Below are positions 37,627 through 49,212 of a stretch of 64,000 nt of DNA, piece by piece. The notes beneath the pieces are model-generated. The model had not been told where the DNA came from, did no database searches, and saw nothing but the letters and a program-made list of their open reading frames with translations. Where the stretch lies: contig JAPWDM010000016.1 of the NCBI GenBank assembly GCA_035578155.1, positions 13,398,608 to 13,462,607 of the forward strand. The letters are read 5' to 3'. How positions within the stretch are numbered: position 1 is the stretch's first letter; each line of letters starts with the position of its first letter. This DNA is from Brachynemurus nebulosus (taxonomy: Eukaryota > Arthropoda > Insecta > Neuroptera > Myrmeleontidae). The position numbers were made by a program, and so were the translations under genes.

Positions 37627-37915
37627 CATAAAGTCCGCCTAGAATATACGGTCGAGCTGATTTTTTAATGAGGTCCACCGGGATCTTGCAGATCCGAAAA
37701 CGCCAGTAATAAGCTATCGAACCGATGCTAAAAAATTTCTCACTGCTAGAGAACTAAATTATTTTAGATGGATACAACTATGCTGCACAAAATTCGTTCG
37801 GGTTCTTGAGTCCCCAAAAATACCAAAACTAATTACCCAGCCGATTTTAAAAATTCTTTTACTCTTAGAAAGCTAAACTATTTTAAATAGGTACAGGTCT
37901 TAGATGAGATCCGCC
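36300..37915. repeat. 120-bp satellite array
   Basis: The word CTAAACTATTTTAGATA (or CTAAGCTATTTTAGATA) starts at 36601, 36721, 36841, 36961, 37081, 37201 and 37321: a strict 120-bp period. Each unit also has GATTTTGAAAATTTTTTCAC and GGTCCGCCAGGGTCCA. Flanking units (about 36300-36600 and 37440-37915) are more diverged and less regular. A (TA)n tract interrupts it at 37539-37624. Not a CRISPR: whole units repeat and there are no spacers. Confidence 0.88.
37539..37624. repeat. (TA)n microsatellite in the satellite
   Basis: About 86 bp of TA replacing part of a satellite unit. Confidence 0.95.
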
Positions 37916-38073
37916 AGTGCCCAAGATTTGGAAATTCGCTATGTTATGCAGATGCTGCGGCAGGGGTATTTTACATTACAGTATTACATTTACAATTCCA
38001 ATTTACGTACGAGATATATTATTTCACTTTACACATATCATTTTTATTTACTATTTACTTGTAATACATAACC

Positions 38074-38577
38074 ATGGATGCTGTGAAAAGACAACTTGAT
38101 TACTTTAAGCAATCAATTTTACGAACTGCCACCTTTGTCGATCAGTATTTGATCAATCCAACAAATATCGAAGAAATTATTGTTCGGAAGGATGCATTAT
38201 TACGCTACTTTCAAGATTATTTAAGTAAAATTAATTCATTAAAATCTTCAAGTGACGATTATTCCGAGCTTTTGGAAGACATCTCATTTATAGAAGATAA
38301 TTACTATTCAGTTTTAGCTAAAATGCAAAAAATTATTAAAAATCACTTAGTTGATATTCAAAGTACAAGGTGTTCACCCAAAAGTACGACTAATCACTCT
38401 TCACTAAAATTACCTGAGATGAAAATAAGTACATATTTAGGAAACCCAAAAGACTATACGTCATGCATTAACCTTTTTACAGCAGCCATTCACAATCAAG
38501 AAAATTTATCTGATGTGCAAAAATTATATTATTTACTTAAAAGCACATTTAACAGGCAAACCTTTACAATTAATTGA
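38074..38577 (+). pseudogene. BEL/Pao gag, N-terminal part
   Basis: Structural capsid-forming protein of the retroelement. 167 codons from the ATG at 38074, in a context with no upstream ATG in frame. Helical and charged, with KLPEMKISTYLGNPKDYTSC, a gag block typical of this clade. The frame is lost between about 38520 and 38545, and the continuation of gag is found in the next frame (from 38513), so one small indel separates them. Confidence 0.8.
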
Positions 38578-41026
38578 TGCTTTACAATTAACAAATTCTA
38601 ATTACGAAGTAGCTTTAAATATACTAAAAAATCGCTACGACAATAAAAATTGTTTAATTAATACACATTTAAAAACAATATTTGACTTGCCGCCTTTGCT
38701 TAAATTATCACCAGTACACATTAGACAATTTTGTGCAACCGTGCGACAAAACGTTGGCGCGTTAAACAACCTCGATGCTCCTACTAAATACTGGGACATC
38801 ATTCTCGTTTATTTACTAAGTACGAAACTCGACTACAACACGCATAGAACTTACGAATTGGACAAGGAGCCTAATTCTTCTCCTACCCTCGACCAATTTC
38901 TAATATTCTTAGAAAGACGACCTTCCGCTCTTGAATATGTGGATACAACTAAGGCCACAAAAAGCGCCAAAGTATCGCATGTTACGATTAACAAAAATTC
39001 ACATTTTACCGGACATGCACCGCCATTGCGATGCAACTATTGCAATCAGAATACACATAAAATTTGCGCATGCTTCAAGTTCAAAAATTTAAATTACGCT
39101 GATAAAATGTCATTCGTTGACCGTAATAAAATATGTGTCAACTGCTTATCTACAGGCTATACTTTCCCTGTATGTAAATCTACATGTTGCAGACGGTGTA
39201 ACAAAAAACATCATACACTTGTACATCCAGAATTTGCGAAAAGCTCTTCTTTTCCAAATTCAACCGGCAACAAAACATTGTCCGTACAAGCTTTCGTTCA
39301 TTCAGTTTCCCCAAAAGTGGACGAACTAGTGAACGTACCGCCAGTTGTGTTACAAACACAATTTGACTTTCACGTACTACTCGCAACTGTAGTAGTAAAC
39401 TTAAAAGCTTCCTCGGGGAAGTGCATACAGGCAAAAGCCATACTCGATTCTGCAAGTCAGATAAGTTTTATAACAAAACAGCTTGCAGATAAACTCAGAT
39501 TAATCCCACTTTCGGAGGCAACAGAAGTTGCTGGCATTTCCGATCTACGCATTACGACTAACAAACTAGTCAACGTCACTATACATAAAAAGCATTACAA
39601 ACAACAAGTCAAATGTGTAGTCATTGACAAAATTACGACAAAACTTCCAAACGTTCACATTCCGTTCAACTCGCTGAACGTACCTCAAGACATTGAATTA
39701 GCAGATCCTAAATTCAACATCCCGTCTAATATCGATTTACTTTTATCAGCCGACATATCTTACTCATGTTCACTAGACGGTCATATCGCACTTGGTAAAA
39801 ACATGCCATACTTGCAAAATACTAAATTCGGCTATATTATAGCTGCCCGCATTCCTAATGTGAAGAAAAGCAATTCACAACGCATCTCGATGCTTAACGT
39901 CGTTGACAACTCTGATCTAAACGATCTGATTACCCGCTTTTGGAAGCTTGAAGAAGTTTCAAGTCATTCTTCGAAACTTACTGATCCATTATCAGAATCA
40001 TTATTTCTAAATTCGATAACGAAAGTCAACAGTCACTTTCAAGTCGATTTACTTTTCAAATCAGATCATATTAACGAACTAGGTAGCTCTTTTGACAACG
40101 CGTACCAACGGTTCCTTACTTTGGAACGACGCTTACACAGCGATCCAAACTTGTTTCACGAATATAAAAAGTTTATCGACGAATATTTACACTTGGATCA
40201 CGCTGTAAAACTTAACAAATCAATTTTAGAGTTGAAAATTCAACCAAACACTTACTACTCACCACATCAGGCTGTTATCCGCGAAAGCAGCTCATCCACT
40301 CGCTTACGAGTAGTTTTCGATTGTTCCATGAAAACAACTTCTGGTCAGTCACTTAATGACATACTTCTCGCTACACCTCCTCCTCAAACAGACATTTTTG
40401 ACATTTTAATGCGCTTCAGATGTCATAAATACGTTTTTACTACCGGCATACAAAAGATGTATCGAAACATTTTCATTTCTGAAAATCATAGACCACTCAA
40501 AAAAATACTCCGGAGAAACGATCCGTCAGATAGAATCGAATGTCTAGAATTTCAGACTGTTACTTACGGGACTAGTTGTGCACCGTATTTAGCTGTTAGA
40601 ATGTTACAATACTTAGCAGATTCTTTAAAAGCTGCGCTAACTTCTGATACATATATAGACGATGTAATTACAGGGGCGGATTCACTGACTGACCCCATAA
40701 AACTTAAAAACCAAATCATCCATGTACTAAATTCGGGAGGTTTCAAACTTTATAAATGGAGTTCCAATTCAATAGAACTCCTAAATCAAATTCCTTCAAA
40801 TTTACGTGAAACTACTCCAAACGAATTGGCTAGCAACATTTTAATTAAAACTTTGGGAATATTTTGGTTTCCGACTACAAATACTTTACAAATTTCAATA
40901 CCTCAAACCCCTCCTGAAACAATCACGAAACGAAGTGTAGTTTCGTACATATCATCCATTTACAATCCTTTAGGACTGTTAGGACCTATTGTAATATCCT
41001 ATAAGATATTCATTCAACAATTGTGA
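38513..41026 (+). pseudogene. BEL/Pao gag C-terminus, protease and reverse transcriptase
   Basis: An 837-codon open frame. Order: end of gag; Cys/His knuckles (CNYCNQNTHKICAC, then CVNCLSTGYTF...CCRRCNKKHH); aspartic protease AILDSASQISFIT; then RT fingers and palm with TRLRVVFDCS, GTSCAPYLAVRM and the catalytic box YIDDVITG. In the palm motif that should supply the first catalytic Asp, the sequence is FTTGIQKMYR, with Gly (codon 40445-40447) at that position. So the RT is probably inactive although the frame is open. A TGA at 41024-41026 ends it. Codon use is AT-rich like the flanks, so this is an old resident. Confidence 0.88.
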
Positions 41027-43215
41027 GCAAACAATTTAAACTGGGATAACGTACTACGAGACAAACTCACTTCTAAATGGAACAATTTATAATGTCAACT
41101 GCGTACATTGACTACTATTACTTTTCCCAGGTGGACTCTTTATAACGAGACACCGAAGTATTACGAACTACATGGATTTGCTGATTCAAGTGAGAAATGC
41201 TACAGTGCCGTAATATACTTACGTACCATTTACGCCAATAATTCGGAATCTTCCAAATTATTATGCTCTAAGTCTAGAGTAGCGTCTTTGAAAAAATGCA
41301 CACTTCCTAGACTAGAATTGTGCGCCGCTGCGCTACTAGCACAACTTACAAATCGGGTAATAAAAATACTCCCGTACCGCTTTTCACAAAAATTACGCTC
41401 TGGTCAGACTCATCAACTGCGCTGCACTGGATTACCGGAAACTTAACTAAATGGAGCAGTTTTTTTTTCTAACTGAGTTTCTAAAATTAGAGAATTCGTC
41501 CCGCAATACACATGGTCTCATGTCGTATCACGAGATAATCCAGCCGATTGTCTCAGCCGTGGTCTAGAACCACAAGCTCTTACGCCTAACCATATCTGGT
41601 TTTCAGGTCCGCCATGGTTATTGGACTCTAAACTGACGTCCATACCATTTAAATCAAACGATCTACTTGATCTTCCTGAATGGCGAAAGAACTTTCAAAA
41701 CGCTCTCTTACAATCGGTGAATGACAACAATTCATTCGATTTTACTCGCTTTTCGTCACTTTCACGCTTAATACGAGTAACTACGTATTTACTCCGTTTC
41801 AAGCACAACTGCTTTTCTTCTCACGACAGTAGAACAGGAACCCTTTCGGTAGAAGACACCGAACTTGCTCTACTTACACTACTCAAGATAGCACAGACAC
41901 AAGCTTTCGCTCAACAATACTCTCAAATTAAACCGTACCAAAAGGCACCCATTTGTTTACATTGAATTCTTTCATTGACAATACTAGATTAGAGTAGCAT
42001 TCCACCATTAGGTGGAAGAATTCAATGCGCGGATATTCCATATAATCAAAAACATCCTACCGGCGAAACATCTGTTTACTACTTTGCTTATACAAGCAGA
42101 ACATAATAAACTACTACAGGCGAGTGCTCAATTGGTATTTGCTAACTTACGATTAAAATACTGGCCTCTAGGCGGTCGCAGAGAAATTAAACGTGTGCTA
42201 AATAAATGTATTACTTGTTTCCGCTGTAAAGCATCCGGCCTAAACCAAATAATGAGCTCATTACCCCTAACTCGGTTACAATCAAGTAGAGCATTCTTAC
42301 ACACTGGAGTTGACTTTGCCGGCCCTATTCTTGTGAAGGAATCCAAGCTATAAAAGGCTAGACAAACTAAAGCTTACATATGCTTATTCATTTGCATAAC
42401 TACTGGAGCCGTCCATCTCGAACTCGTTTCGGATTTATCGACCGAAAATTTCATTTTAGCTTTAAAACGCTTTATCGTTCGCAGGGGTCTCCCTCACTCA
42501 ATTTCCTCTGATAATGGGACAAACTTCCGGGGAGCTTCTAATAAACTTTCAGAAATTTCAGAAAAGCTATTTTCACAATCCTCAAAGCAGGAACTGCAGA
42601 ATGTTACAAACACATTCAAAATACGTTGGTATTTAAATCTTCCACTCGCTTCTCATTTTGGTGGCTTATGGGAGGCAAACATTAAAAACGTGAAATATCA
42701 CTTAACGCGCACTCTAGGTGCTTCCATTCTCACATACGAACAAACTTATACAGTACTCGTCCAAATCGAGGCAATACTTAACTCTCGTCCTTTAACGCCC
42801 CTCTCCGACAATCCTGACGACTTTGACTTTCTCACGCCAGGACATTTCCTAATCTTTTCTCCACTGAGTTTTATTCCAGACGATACTATTTCTGAACATA
42901 CTCCGCAAAATTGTTTAACCTTTTGAGAATATTGCATAAGAATGCAGCAAATCTTCTGGAAAAGGTGGCAAGTTGAATATCTACATAATTTACAACAAAG
43001 ATATAAATGGAATGTCACGGCTCAAAATCTCAGAACCAACAGTTGTTTTGCTTATCGACGATAACACTCGTCCCATGTCATGGAAACTGGGACGAGTCAT
43101 TAATACTTATATTAGTAAGGACAGGAAAATTCGCTTAGTTGATGTCAAAACATCAACAGGCATTTATACACGCCCAATTACAAAATTGGCTCCGCTTCCG
43201 TTGGAAGCTAATTAG
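41027..43215 (+). pseudogene. BEL/Pao RNase H and integrase remains
   Basis: Broken frames in order: RNase H-like part with LHGFADSSEKCYSAVIYLRT and CTLPRLELCAAALLAQL (41108-41446); a linker (41621-41965); integrase zinc-binding part with AEHNKLLQASAQL...NKCITCFRCK (42012-42353); core with GVDFAGPI (first Asp), SSDNGTNFRG (second Asp, about 42510) and HFGGLWEANIKNVK (Glu, about 42675); and IFWKRWQVEYLHNLQQRYKW near 42960, which marks the usual C-terminus. Stops at 41026, 41443, 41963, 42351 and 42924 plus frame changes make it non-functional. Confidence 0.82.
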
Positions 43216-43738
43216 AATTTCTTAATTTTGTTCGAAATTCAGACATTACTTTTTAAAAGAATTTCAATTTTCTTTTAACTACTTTCAACCCCACGCCCCC
43301 AGTATATTTAATACAAATTAGACAATTGCTTAATACAAATTAAACAGTATTCTGTTTAATACAATTCTTTCCTTTTTTACGTGCGCGCGCATCTGTGCAT
43401 CACATCAACCTAACGCACCAAAGGAATCACAACTCATATACAAGGATGAGTCGCGCTTAGATAGTCATATGGGGAAGACGCTTTGTTCACTTACTTACAA
43501 CGTACATACATAACTGTTTTGGTCCTAATGTACAAACTTATACAAAGTGTATTGTTTTGTTCTTTTATTTTTGTGTATTTTAAATTATTTACATTACTCT
43601 GTATTTTGTGATTATACAATTAATAAATCTACGAGCTATCAAAGAAAATAAATTACTTTACTAAATTACAAACTGTAATTATTTCTACAACACATTGGTC
43701 CTTCATCGCAGCAATTATCTTTTCGGCCTCACAACCCG
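43216..43738 (+). repeat. Probable BEL/Pao 3' LTR followed by a leader-like segment
   Basis: Non-coding after the integrase. A span beginning near TGTTTAATACAATTC (about 43351) and ending TTTCTACAACA (about 43691) has TGT...ACA ends and an AATAAA at about 43621, fitting an LTR. The next bases, TTGGTCCTTCATCG, look like the start of an internal region (primer-binding area) of such an element rather than host DNA. No second LTR is available to confirm the limits. Confidence 0.4.
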
Positions 43739-44346
43739 AATTCTACAAATTACATTCACCAGGGCCCGAAGCCTTTGTTAGAGGTTCGGATGAAGTGAAA
43801 AAGGTTTCTTTTTTGTTCACCAACTGTATTTTCGTAGAAAAATTTTTGAAAATTTTGTGCTGTGCCCGTCATTTCTCTCGCCACACCGACTCTGCATGTA
43901 TGTGATACTGTATGAGCGCCTAGATTATATATACACATAAATTAGAGTGTTTTATAGCTTATTAGAATATTATAGTGTAAAAAAGATTTAATAGTATATT
44001 ATACACCAAGCGACTAAAGTGTGACTTCTAATCCCGAGTGTGAAGTTTGTTGCCAGAGAGCTTTTACAGGCCCTTTGACAACAATTCACATGAGGGATCA
44101 AAAAAACATTTTAATTCCGAATAATTTAAAATTATAAAAATTTAAAAAAAGATAAATGTCATCAAATTGTATGAAATAATAACAAGTTTACTTTGGATAA
44201 ATCAATAAAATGTACAATACAATATAACTGTCTGTCTTTACCTACAAGTTTGAATTTGTTTATTATTTTAAATTAACATAAAAGTTCCTATACTCGAACA
44301 GTTTTGATATTTATCGTTTTTTTTTTTTTAGAAATAACTTATTCTA
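43739..44346. other. No gene seen
   Basis: Mixed composition to ~43960 (possible continuation of the retroelement leader), then AT-rich. No ORF with similarity. Confidence 0.4.
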
Positions 44347-44985
44347 CAGGGTGTAAAATAAATAAGTCTCATCCTTTTGAGAGATGGTTTATCTCGGTGT
44401 AAAATAGCCGAAGACATAAAATTTTTTTCGAAATTCGCTATCTGAGAAAATCGCATCCCAGCCAGCTCATCGTTTAATATAAATTTCTCTGAATACGCCT
44501 CTGACCAGACTAAAATTATTCACACCCTGTATAATAAACATTTTTTTTTAAAATAAAAAAATTTTTTTTTATTTTACCATCATAATATGTAAACATCTGT
44601 TGATTATTGAATTCATATATATATACTATATCGTACAAAGAAAAGCGAACACAATTTTTCATTTTGATTAAAATAAGTTTATGAATTATTTTTATAGTTT
44701 TTAAAATTTTTTAGTTTTGTATATCACAGGACATTATGAATGTTATAAAAACCATAACTCTGCATTACACAATATTAATTTAATAACAAATTATAATAAA
44801 AACTACAAATTTCCAAACAACCAAAAAAGGAACACAACACAGAAGTTATAAAAGTTACAAGAACAGAACACAGAAGTTATAAATTTTTTAAAAAAATTTC
44901 CATTAATTTTAAATTTCAAAAATTAAAAACTTTTTTCTTTAGCTGTTATAAAACATTGTTGTTAATTTTTGGTACACAATTTATT
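44347..44985. repeat. Dispersed repeat, copy 2 (MITE plus tail)
   Basis: Same family as 14014-14580, about 90% alike in the first 188 bp (ACAGGGTGTAAAATAAATAA ... CACACCCTGTATAATAA) and weaker in the tail. The ends are ACAGGGTGTAAAATAA and, inverted, ACAGGGTGTGAATAA. Confidence 0.7.
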
Positions 44986-46261
44986 TGATTCCAACTTCAT
45001 TCACTGCATCTAGCACACACAATTACAAAACAAGTATGGTTTTCATAATAATATCGACTTAGGTATCTGTCAATACCGATAAATTTGGAAATATAGTCCG
45101 GTCTTGAACAGTACGACTGAACAGGGGCTCCCAAGGTCAAAGTCGCATTCTTCAAATTCCAGTGACAATTTAACAGTATTTTTTTTTCGTAATTTTACTT
45201 ATTTTATCATAACGTATAATAGTGATATTTCTAAAAAGTAATTAATACGATTGAAAAGACAGTAGTTTTTTTTTTAAATTTTAATTTTTGATTTGATATT
45301 GAGTGGCATATTGAATTTTATAATGTCTTACAATTTCATTAATATGTTAGCACTTTCAGTTTTACAAATTACCTCTAATTTTTTATTAATTGTTAAAATT
45401 TTTTCTTTTTTAATTTACTCATTTTTAATGTGGGCACAATTATTAAAGCACACACTTATTCAAGTGACTGTGACGACACTGATAATCACGAAATGAATTT
45501 TGTTCAATAAATTAATCATAAAAGAATATGTTGACAAAATAGATTCATTAAATCATTGTAATTTATAATACATATAAACAAAACGCAAATGAAATTTGTG
45601 AATCCGAACCGTCATAGGTCGTACCATCACCATATCATCTTCATCACTTCATCAATTTTTAGAGTACTACACTCATCAACAAAATTAACCGTTCAACCTC
45701 CAAATAGTGTAACATTAAATTATTTTTTGAAAGCTGTGTTATTAGATTCTATTTGTTTAGTGAGTACGTAATTTATCAATAAATTAAGCATTCTCTGCTG
45801 TACTGAAATCTATATTTACTTCAAAAAACAATAAAAAGTAAAAAAAATTAATATTTATTAAAAATAAATTAAAAGTTGCTTTTAATTTTTATATTGCGGA
45901 AAAAATACCATTATAACCTATGTTGTCTCTCCTTGCGTCAGTATGTCATACAGATGATTAGACAACGTGTCAAATCCTGAATATCTAATCCTAAAAGGCA
46001 ATTTTTATTAATTTCTTAAAATCGTTTAAATTCAAAAAAATTGAAATGAATTCTGATTGTTAAATCGTTTATTCAGCAAATAATATTCAATATCACAAAC
46101 GAAATTTAAAATAAAAATAATGTTAAACATTTTTAAAAGGTGATAAATTAATTTGGCCGATGAGTGTATTTATTATATTTTCAAATACATACCTAAAAAA
46201 CAATGTTTACTTAAGAATTAAAATAAACATTGTTAGAAAAAATTTACACTAGTATTTAGGT
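44986..46261. other. AT-rich, no gene seen
   Basis: Only short ORFs without domains. A slightly GC-richer patch near 45090-45150 is unassigned. Confidence 0.4.
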
Positions 46262-46866
46262 GGCCTTTTATAGGGTAACGTGGGGTAACTGCACCACCAT
46301 TTTGGGATATTTAACTTTCAGACCATTATTTTATCAATGTGATTAATCGCATCGGATTGTTTATCAGCGTTATCAACTACCTGGTTTTTAAACTTAAATA
46401 ATCAAAAGAAAGAAATTCTAGAGAGCTTCATGATAATGAACTGAAATTTATTTTGTTGAAATATGTACTTGCCCCATGGTCTGGAGCAAGTGCGTTCTCT
46501 TGATATAATTCTGTATTCTTTACTTGATTTATATGGAGGAGCAAGTGCGTTGAATAAGCATACTTTTCTCTACGTAACTATACAAAAAAATTTTAAATAT
46601 ATTTTTTTCTCAAGTGATAAATTACCTTTTAAGAGGCCATAAGAAACAAAACAAATTTGAAAAAATTATAATTGAAAGGTGTACTAATATCATTTAATGC
46701 AGTTTCCAAAGCCGCTGCTTATGGGCAAAAACAAGCAGAATTTACATCATAGTATAATACAGTGGGATAAGAGCGTGCACTAAGAGCGCACTTACCCCAA
46801 TCCACAAGACGCACTTGCCCCGTAGTAAAAAATAATGGGCTAAGTGCACTTCCTTTAGTGCTTCTA
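46262..46866. repeat. Possible MITE with GGGGYAAGTGC-like repeats
   Basis: The left end has TAACGTGGGGTAACTGCACC; the inverted right end has TACTACGGGGCAAGTGCG. The word GCAAGTGCGT occurs at about 46489 and 46541, and its complement form CGCACTTGCCCC / GCGCACTTACCCC at about 46809 and 46787. It interrupts the Penelope-like fragment that starts at 46868. Confidence 0.4.
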
Positions 46867-46867
46867 A

Positions 46868-47134
46868 AACTCAGAGATGATCCCATTGAAAGGCCACTTG
46901 TCTGTCGGAAGAATTTATTGCCGAACTCAAAGTAATTTTGTTTTAAAATTGTATTAAAGGTATTTATTAACTCGGATTGTTTTACTGGATTTTTTATCTT
47001 ATTGTTTATTATTTCGCTAATCAAGTTTAGACACTCCTTGGTAGAAATATTGGTGAACATACTACGTACGTCCAGGGACGCCAATTTGTACCGACCGGGA
47101 AAGGATGTATTATTTAACTGATTTACAAGTTGGA
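46868..47134 (-). pseudogene. Penelope-like reverse transcriptase fragment
   Basis: On the minus strand: QLVNQLNNTSFPGRYKLASL, DVRSMFTNISTKECLNLISE, then FRQTSGLSMGSSLS. The first contains the RT motif-A Asp (SLDVRSMFTN) and the last the motif-B region; this spacing and wording fit Penelope-like RT. About 90 codons are open, with neither the catalytic DD box nor the GIY-YIG nuclease. It is cut on the low side by repeat DNA at ~46866 and on the high side by the R1-like fragment at ~47135. Confidence 0.7.
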
Positions 47135-47912
47135 AGGAGTTTTTGATGCTATGTTTGGAGGTGAAAATTTGTACCTCCTACAGTCGTGCCGACTTTCTGA
47201 TTCATACTTGACCGGTGGCTTTCCCATCTTTTGCATACATAAAAAGTGTGCTCCACGGTATCTGGGAAGCCACAGTATAAACAGGCGTCATCTGCAGTTT
47301 TGCCGATTCTATGGGTATATGTTCGAAATTCACCGTGTCCAGTTAGATACTGTGTTGTGAAGTAATCCAAAATTTTGTGTTGTGAAGTAATCCACAATTT
47401 TGTGTATACTAGCTCCTTGTCCAAACAGAGGTGGAACCTGAATTCCATCTTTCTTGCCATTCAGTGAGGATATCCTTCCTTATGTCCTGTCGTGTCTTGC
47501 CTTCTTTGTGTGTATCCTCTCTCCATTGTAGTGCCCGCTCCCTAATTAGTAGGTCGATTGGAGGGGTCGCCGTGATAATTTGTATGGCGACTGCAGAGAC
47601 AGTGCGGTAGGCACAGCGACTCTTAGGAGTGCTTTTCTCTGACAGTTTCTCTGACTTTTCTCTCATAGTTCAGTGTCACCACACCACATTGGCGCTCCAT
47701 ATAACAGGATCGAGTGGACTACATTAAGTATTATCTTCCACCTTAGGAAGCTCGGCCCACCCAGGTTAGGCAGAATCTTCTGGAGAGCCGAGGTGCTAGC
47801 TTCAGCTTTCTGTGTTATTCGCTTAACGTGTTCCCCATATATGAATTTGTTATGTGTATTGAATCTATGACCACCCCCAGGTACTTCAGGAATAGGCCAG
47901 CACTAATTGGAG
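47135..47912 (-). pseudogene. R1-clade-like LINE ORF2 C-terminal fragment
   Basis: Minus strand, from about 47900 down: LKYLGVVIDS, KRITQKAEAS, LPNLGGPSFLRWKIILNVVH, SILLYGAPMW, AYRTVSAVAIQIITATPPID, and finally YLTGHGEFRTYTHRIGK with the zinc motif CLYCGFPDTVEHTFYVC. This is the thumb region and C-terminal CCHC of an R1-like ORF2. Frameshifts occur near 47845, 47665 and 47440. The endonuclease and the RT catalytic core are absent, as in a 5'-truncated LINE insertion. Confidence 0.75.
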
Positions 47913-48626
47913 AAATAATTTAAAAAACAAAAAATAATTCGTTACAGAAATCTGACAGCGGGATATTGTAGAACAAGATATTATAAAAGAGGGAAAAATA
48001 AATCGAACCGACAGCTGCTTTTCGGGGGTGGAATGGTGTTTTTAGGGGCTGAAAACAGTTTTTCGCTAATTCTGGCTAAACCGTGCATCCGACCAAATGT
48101 TAAATATAAAAGTTGTAGGGAATAAAAAGGTCTACAACTTTTGTACTTACCATTTTTACCCTAACCTCAAAATTTTTCGAAGAAAATGCGAAAAATCGAT
48201 TTTTTGGTTTTTAGTTTTTTTCTTTGACAAAAAAAAACTTTATGAAGCTCAAACTTTGGCGTAAGATACCTCTATTTATTGCAAAGAGGCAGTAATTTTT
48301 TCGAAGGGATATATTAAGAGGTTGTTCTTAATTTTAATTTCTTAAAAGAAAAAACCACATTTTTAACTGCGATTCCTCTTAAAACTACGCCTCTTACAGA
48401 ATTCTATTTTGGCTCACTTACTCGTTGTTACGTCTACTTTCGGCAAATGGTAAAAAAAGGTATACTGCAATGGAAAAAATGGCGGGAAAATTGAAAAAAC
48501 CGAAAAAAAATTTTCCTGGTAATTTGCATAGTTATCATTGAATAATTGTTATTAAATTAATAAAATCATTTTAATTTTTTTATGTTTATGTAAACGACGA
48601 CCATTCGGAAATACATTTATAAATAA
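47913..48626. other. Repeat-like, no gene
   Basis: 48020-48400 reads like an old dispersed repeat (AAAAGTTGTAGGGAATAAAA, CGAAAAATCGATTTTTTGG). No coding similarity seen. Confidence 0.4.
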
Positions 48627-48866
48627 TTACATACATTTATAAATAACTTTCAGGAGATGATCGGATATTAATTTATCATCTGTGATATTCGACCTAATGA
48701 TGCCTTCCGCTGTTTGTTTCCAACCCCAATCTGTTGCGATTATTTCATTTCCAAGCCATGTTTGGAGTTGATAGTACCTTCTAAAACAATGCTGTTTTGC
48801 TGCCCCTGTTGTTGGAGGTAATTTCTCCAATTTAAAAGTTGATTTAAACGTGCCTGTTTTATACAT
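48627..48866 (-). pseudogene. Copy C of the nuclease/CXC family, C-terminal fragment
   Basis: A 79-codon minus-strand frame reads KLPPTTGAAKQHCFRRYYQL, QTWLGNEIIATDWGWKQTAE, then DDKLISDHLLKVIYKCM. Copy A (22560-25083) has the matching RLPPAEDSATLH, HQVQKWFGVEKDATQWGWKK and LLKFLSCGC in the same order, just before its CXC motif. Here the frame stops (48627) right at the first Cys of that motif. It lies head-to-head with copy B and is not joined to it. Non-functional fragment. Confidence 0.7.
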
Positions 48867-49212
48867 GTCGCATTCACGTTAGAATGGTCGCACGAACCGT
48901 CCTACGGACTTCGGTCGCATGCGACAAGTTCGATCGTGAATGTATTGGTCACAAAGCGAACCATATAACCAAATCATGTCGCACGGTCCATTGAAAAATT
49001 CAACGGACCATGCGACAAAAGATTCAGTCTACAAATGTGATGTTGTCTTAGTAATTATATTGAATGTATATCGTTATTATTAGTTTTTGTTTTTTTGTTT
49101 TTGTCGAGATAGAAAATTTATAATTGTAAAGTTATATAAGTTTGAATCTTTCTGATTTTTAATTTTTTTCTCCAATTAATTTATTTAATTAAAGAAACTG
49201 CAGATTTACATA
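48867..49212. other. Short spacer between copies C and B
   Basis: Contains CATGCGAC/GTCGCATG words and a hairpin at about 48974-49015 (GTCGCACGGTCCATTGAA / TTCAACGGACCATGCGAC, two mismatches). No gene. Confidence 0.5.

Larger units (their letters stand above)
37916..43738 (+). mobile_element. BEL/Pao LTR retrotransposon, defective
   Basis: Gag, protease, RT, RNase H and integrase follow in BEL/Pao order on the + strand. The element starts directly after the satellite without a visible 5' LTR: only ~155 bp of leader precede the gag ATG at 38074. A likely 3' LTR follows (43216-43738). The coding region is open to 41026 except for one frameshift, then degrades with several stops in the RNase H and integrase part. 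Confidence 0.85.

Noticed and set aside
36300..37915. Regular repeat array that could be mistaken for a CRISPR
   Set aside because: Units are 120 bp, contiguous and wholly repeated, with no unique spacers; the genome is eukaryotic.
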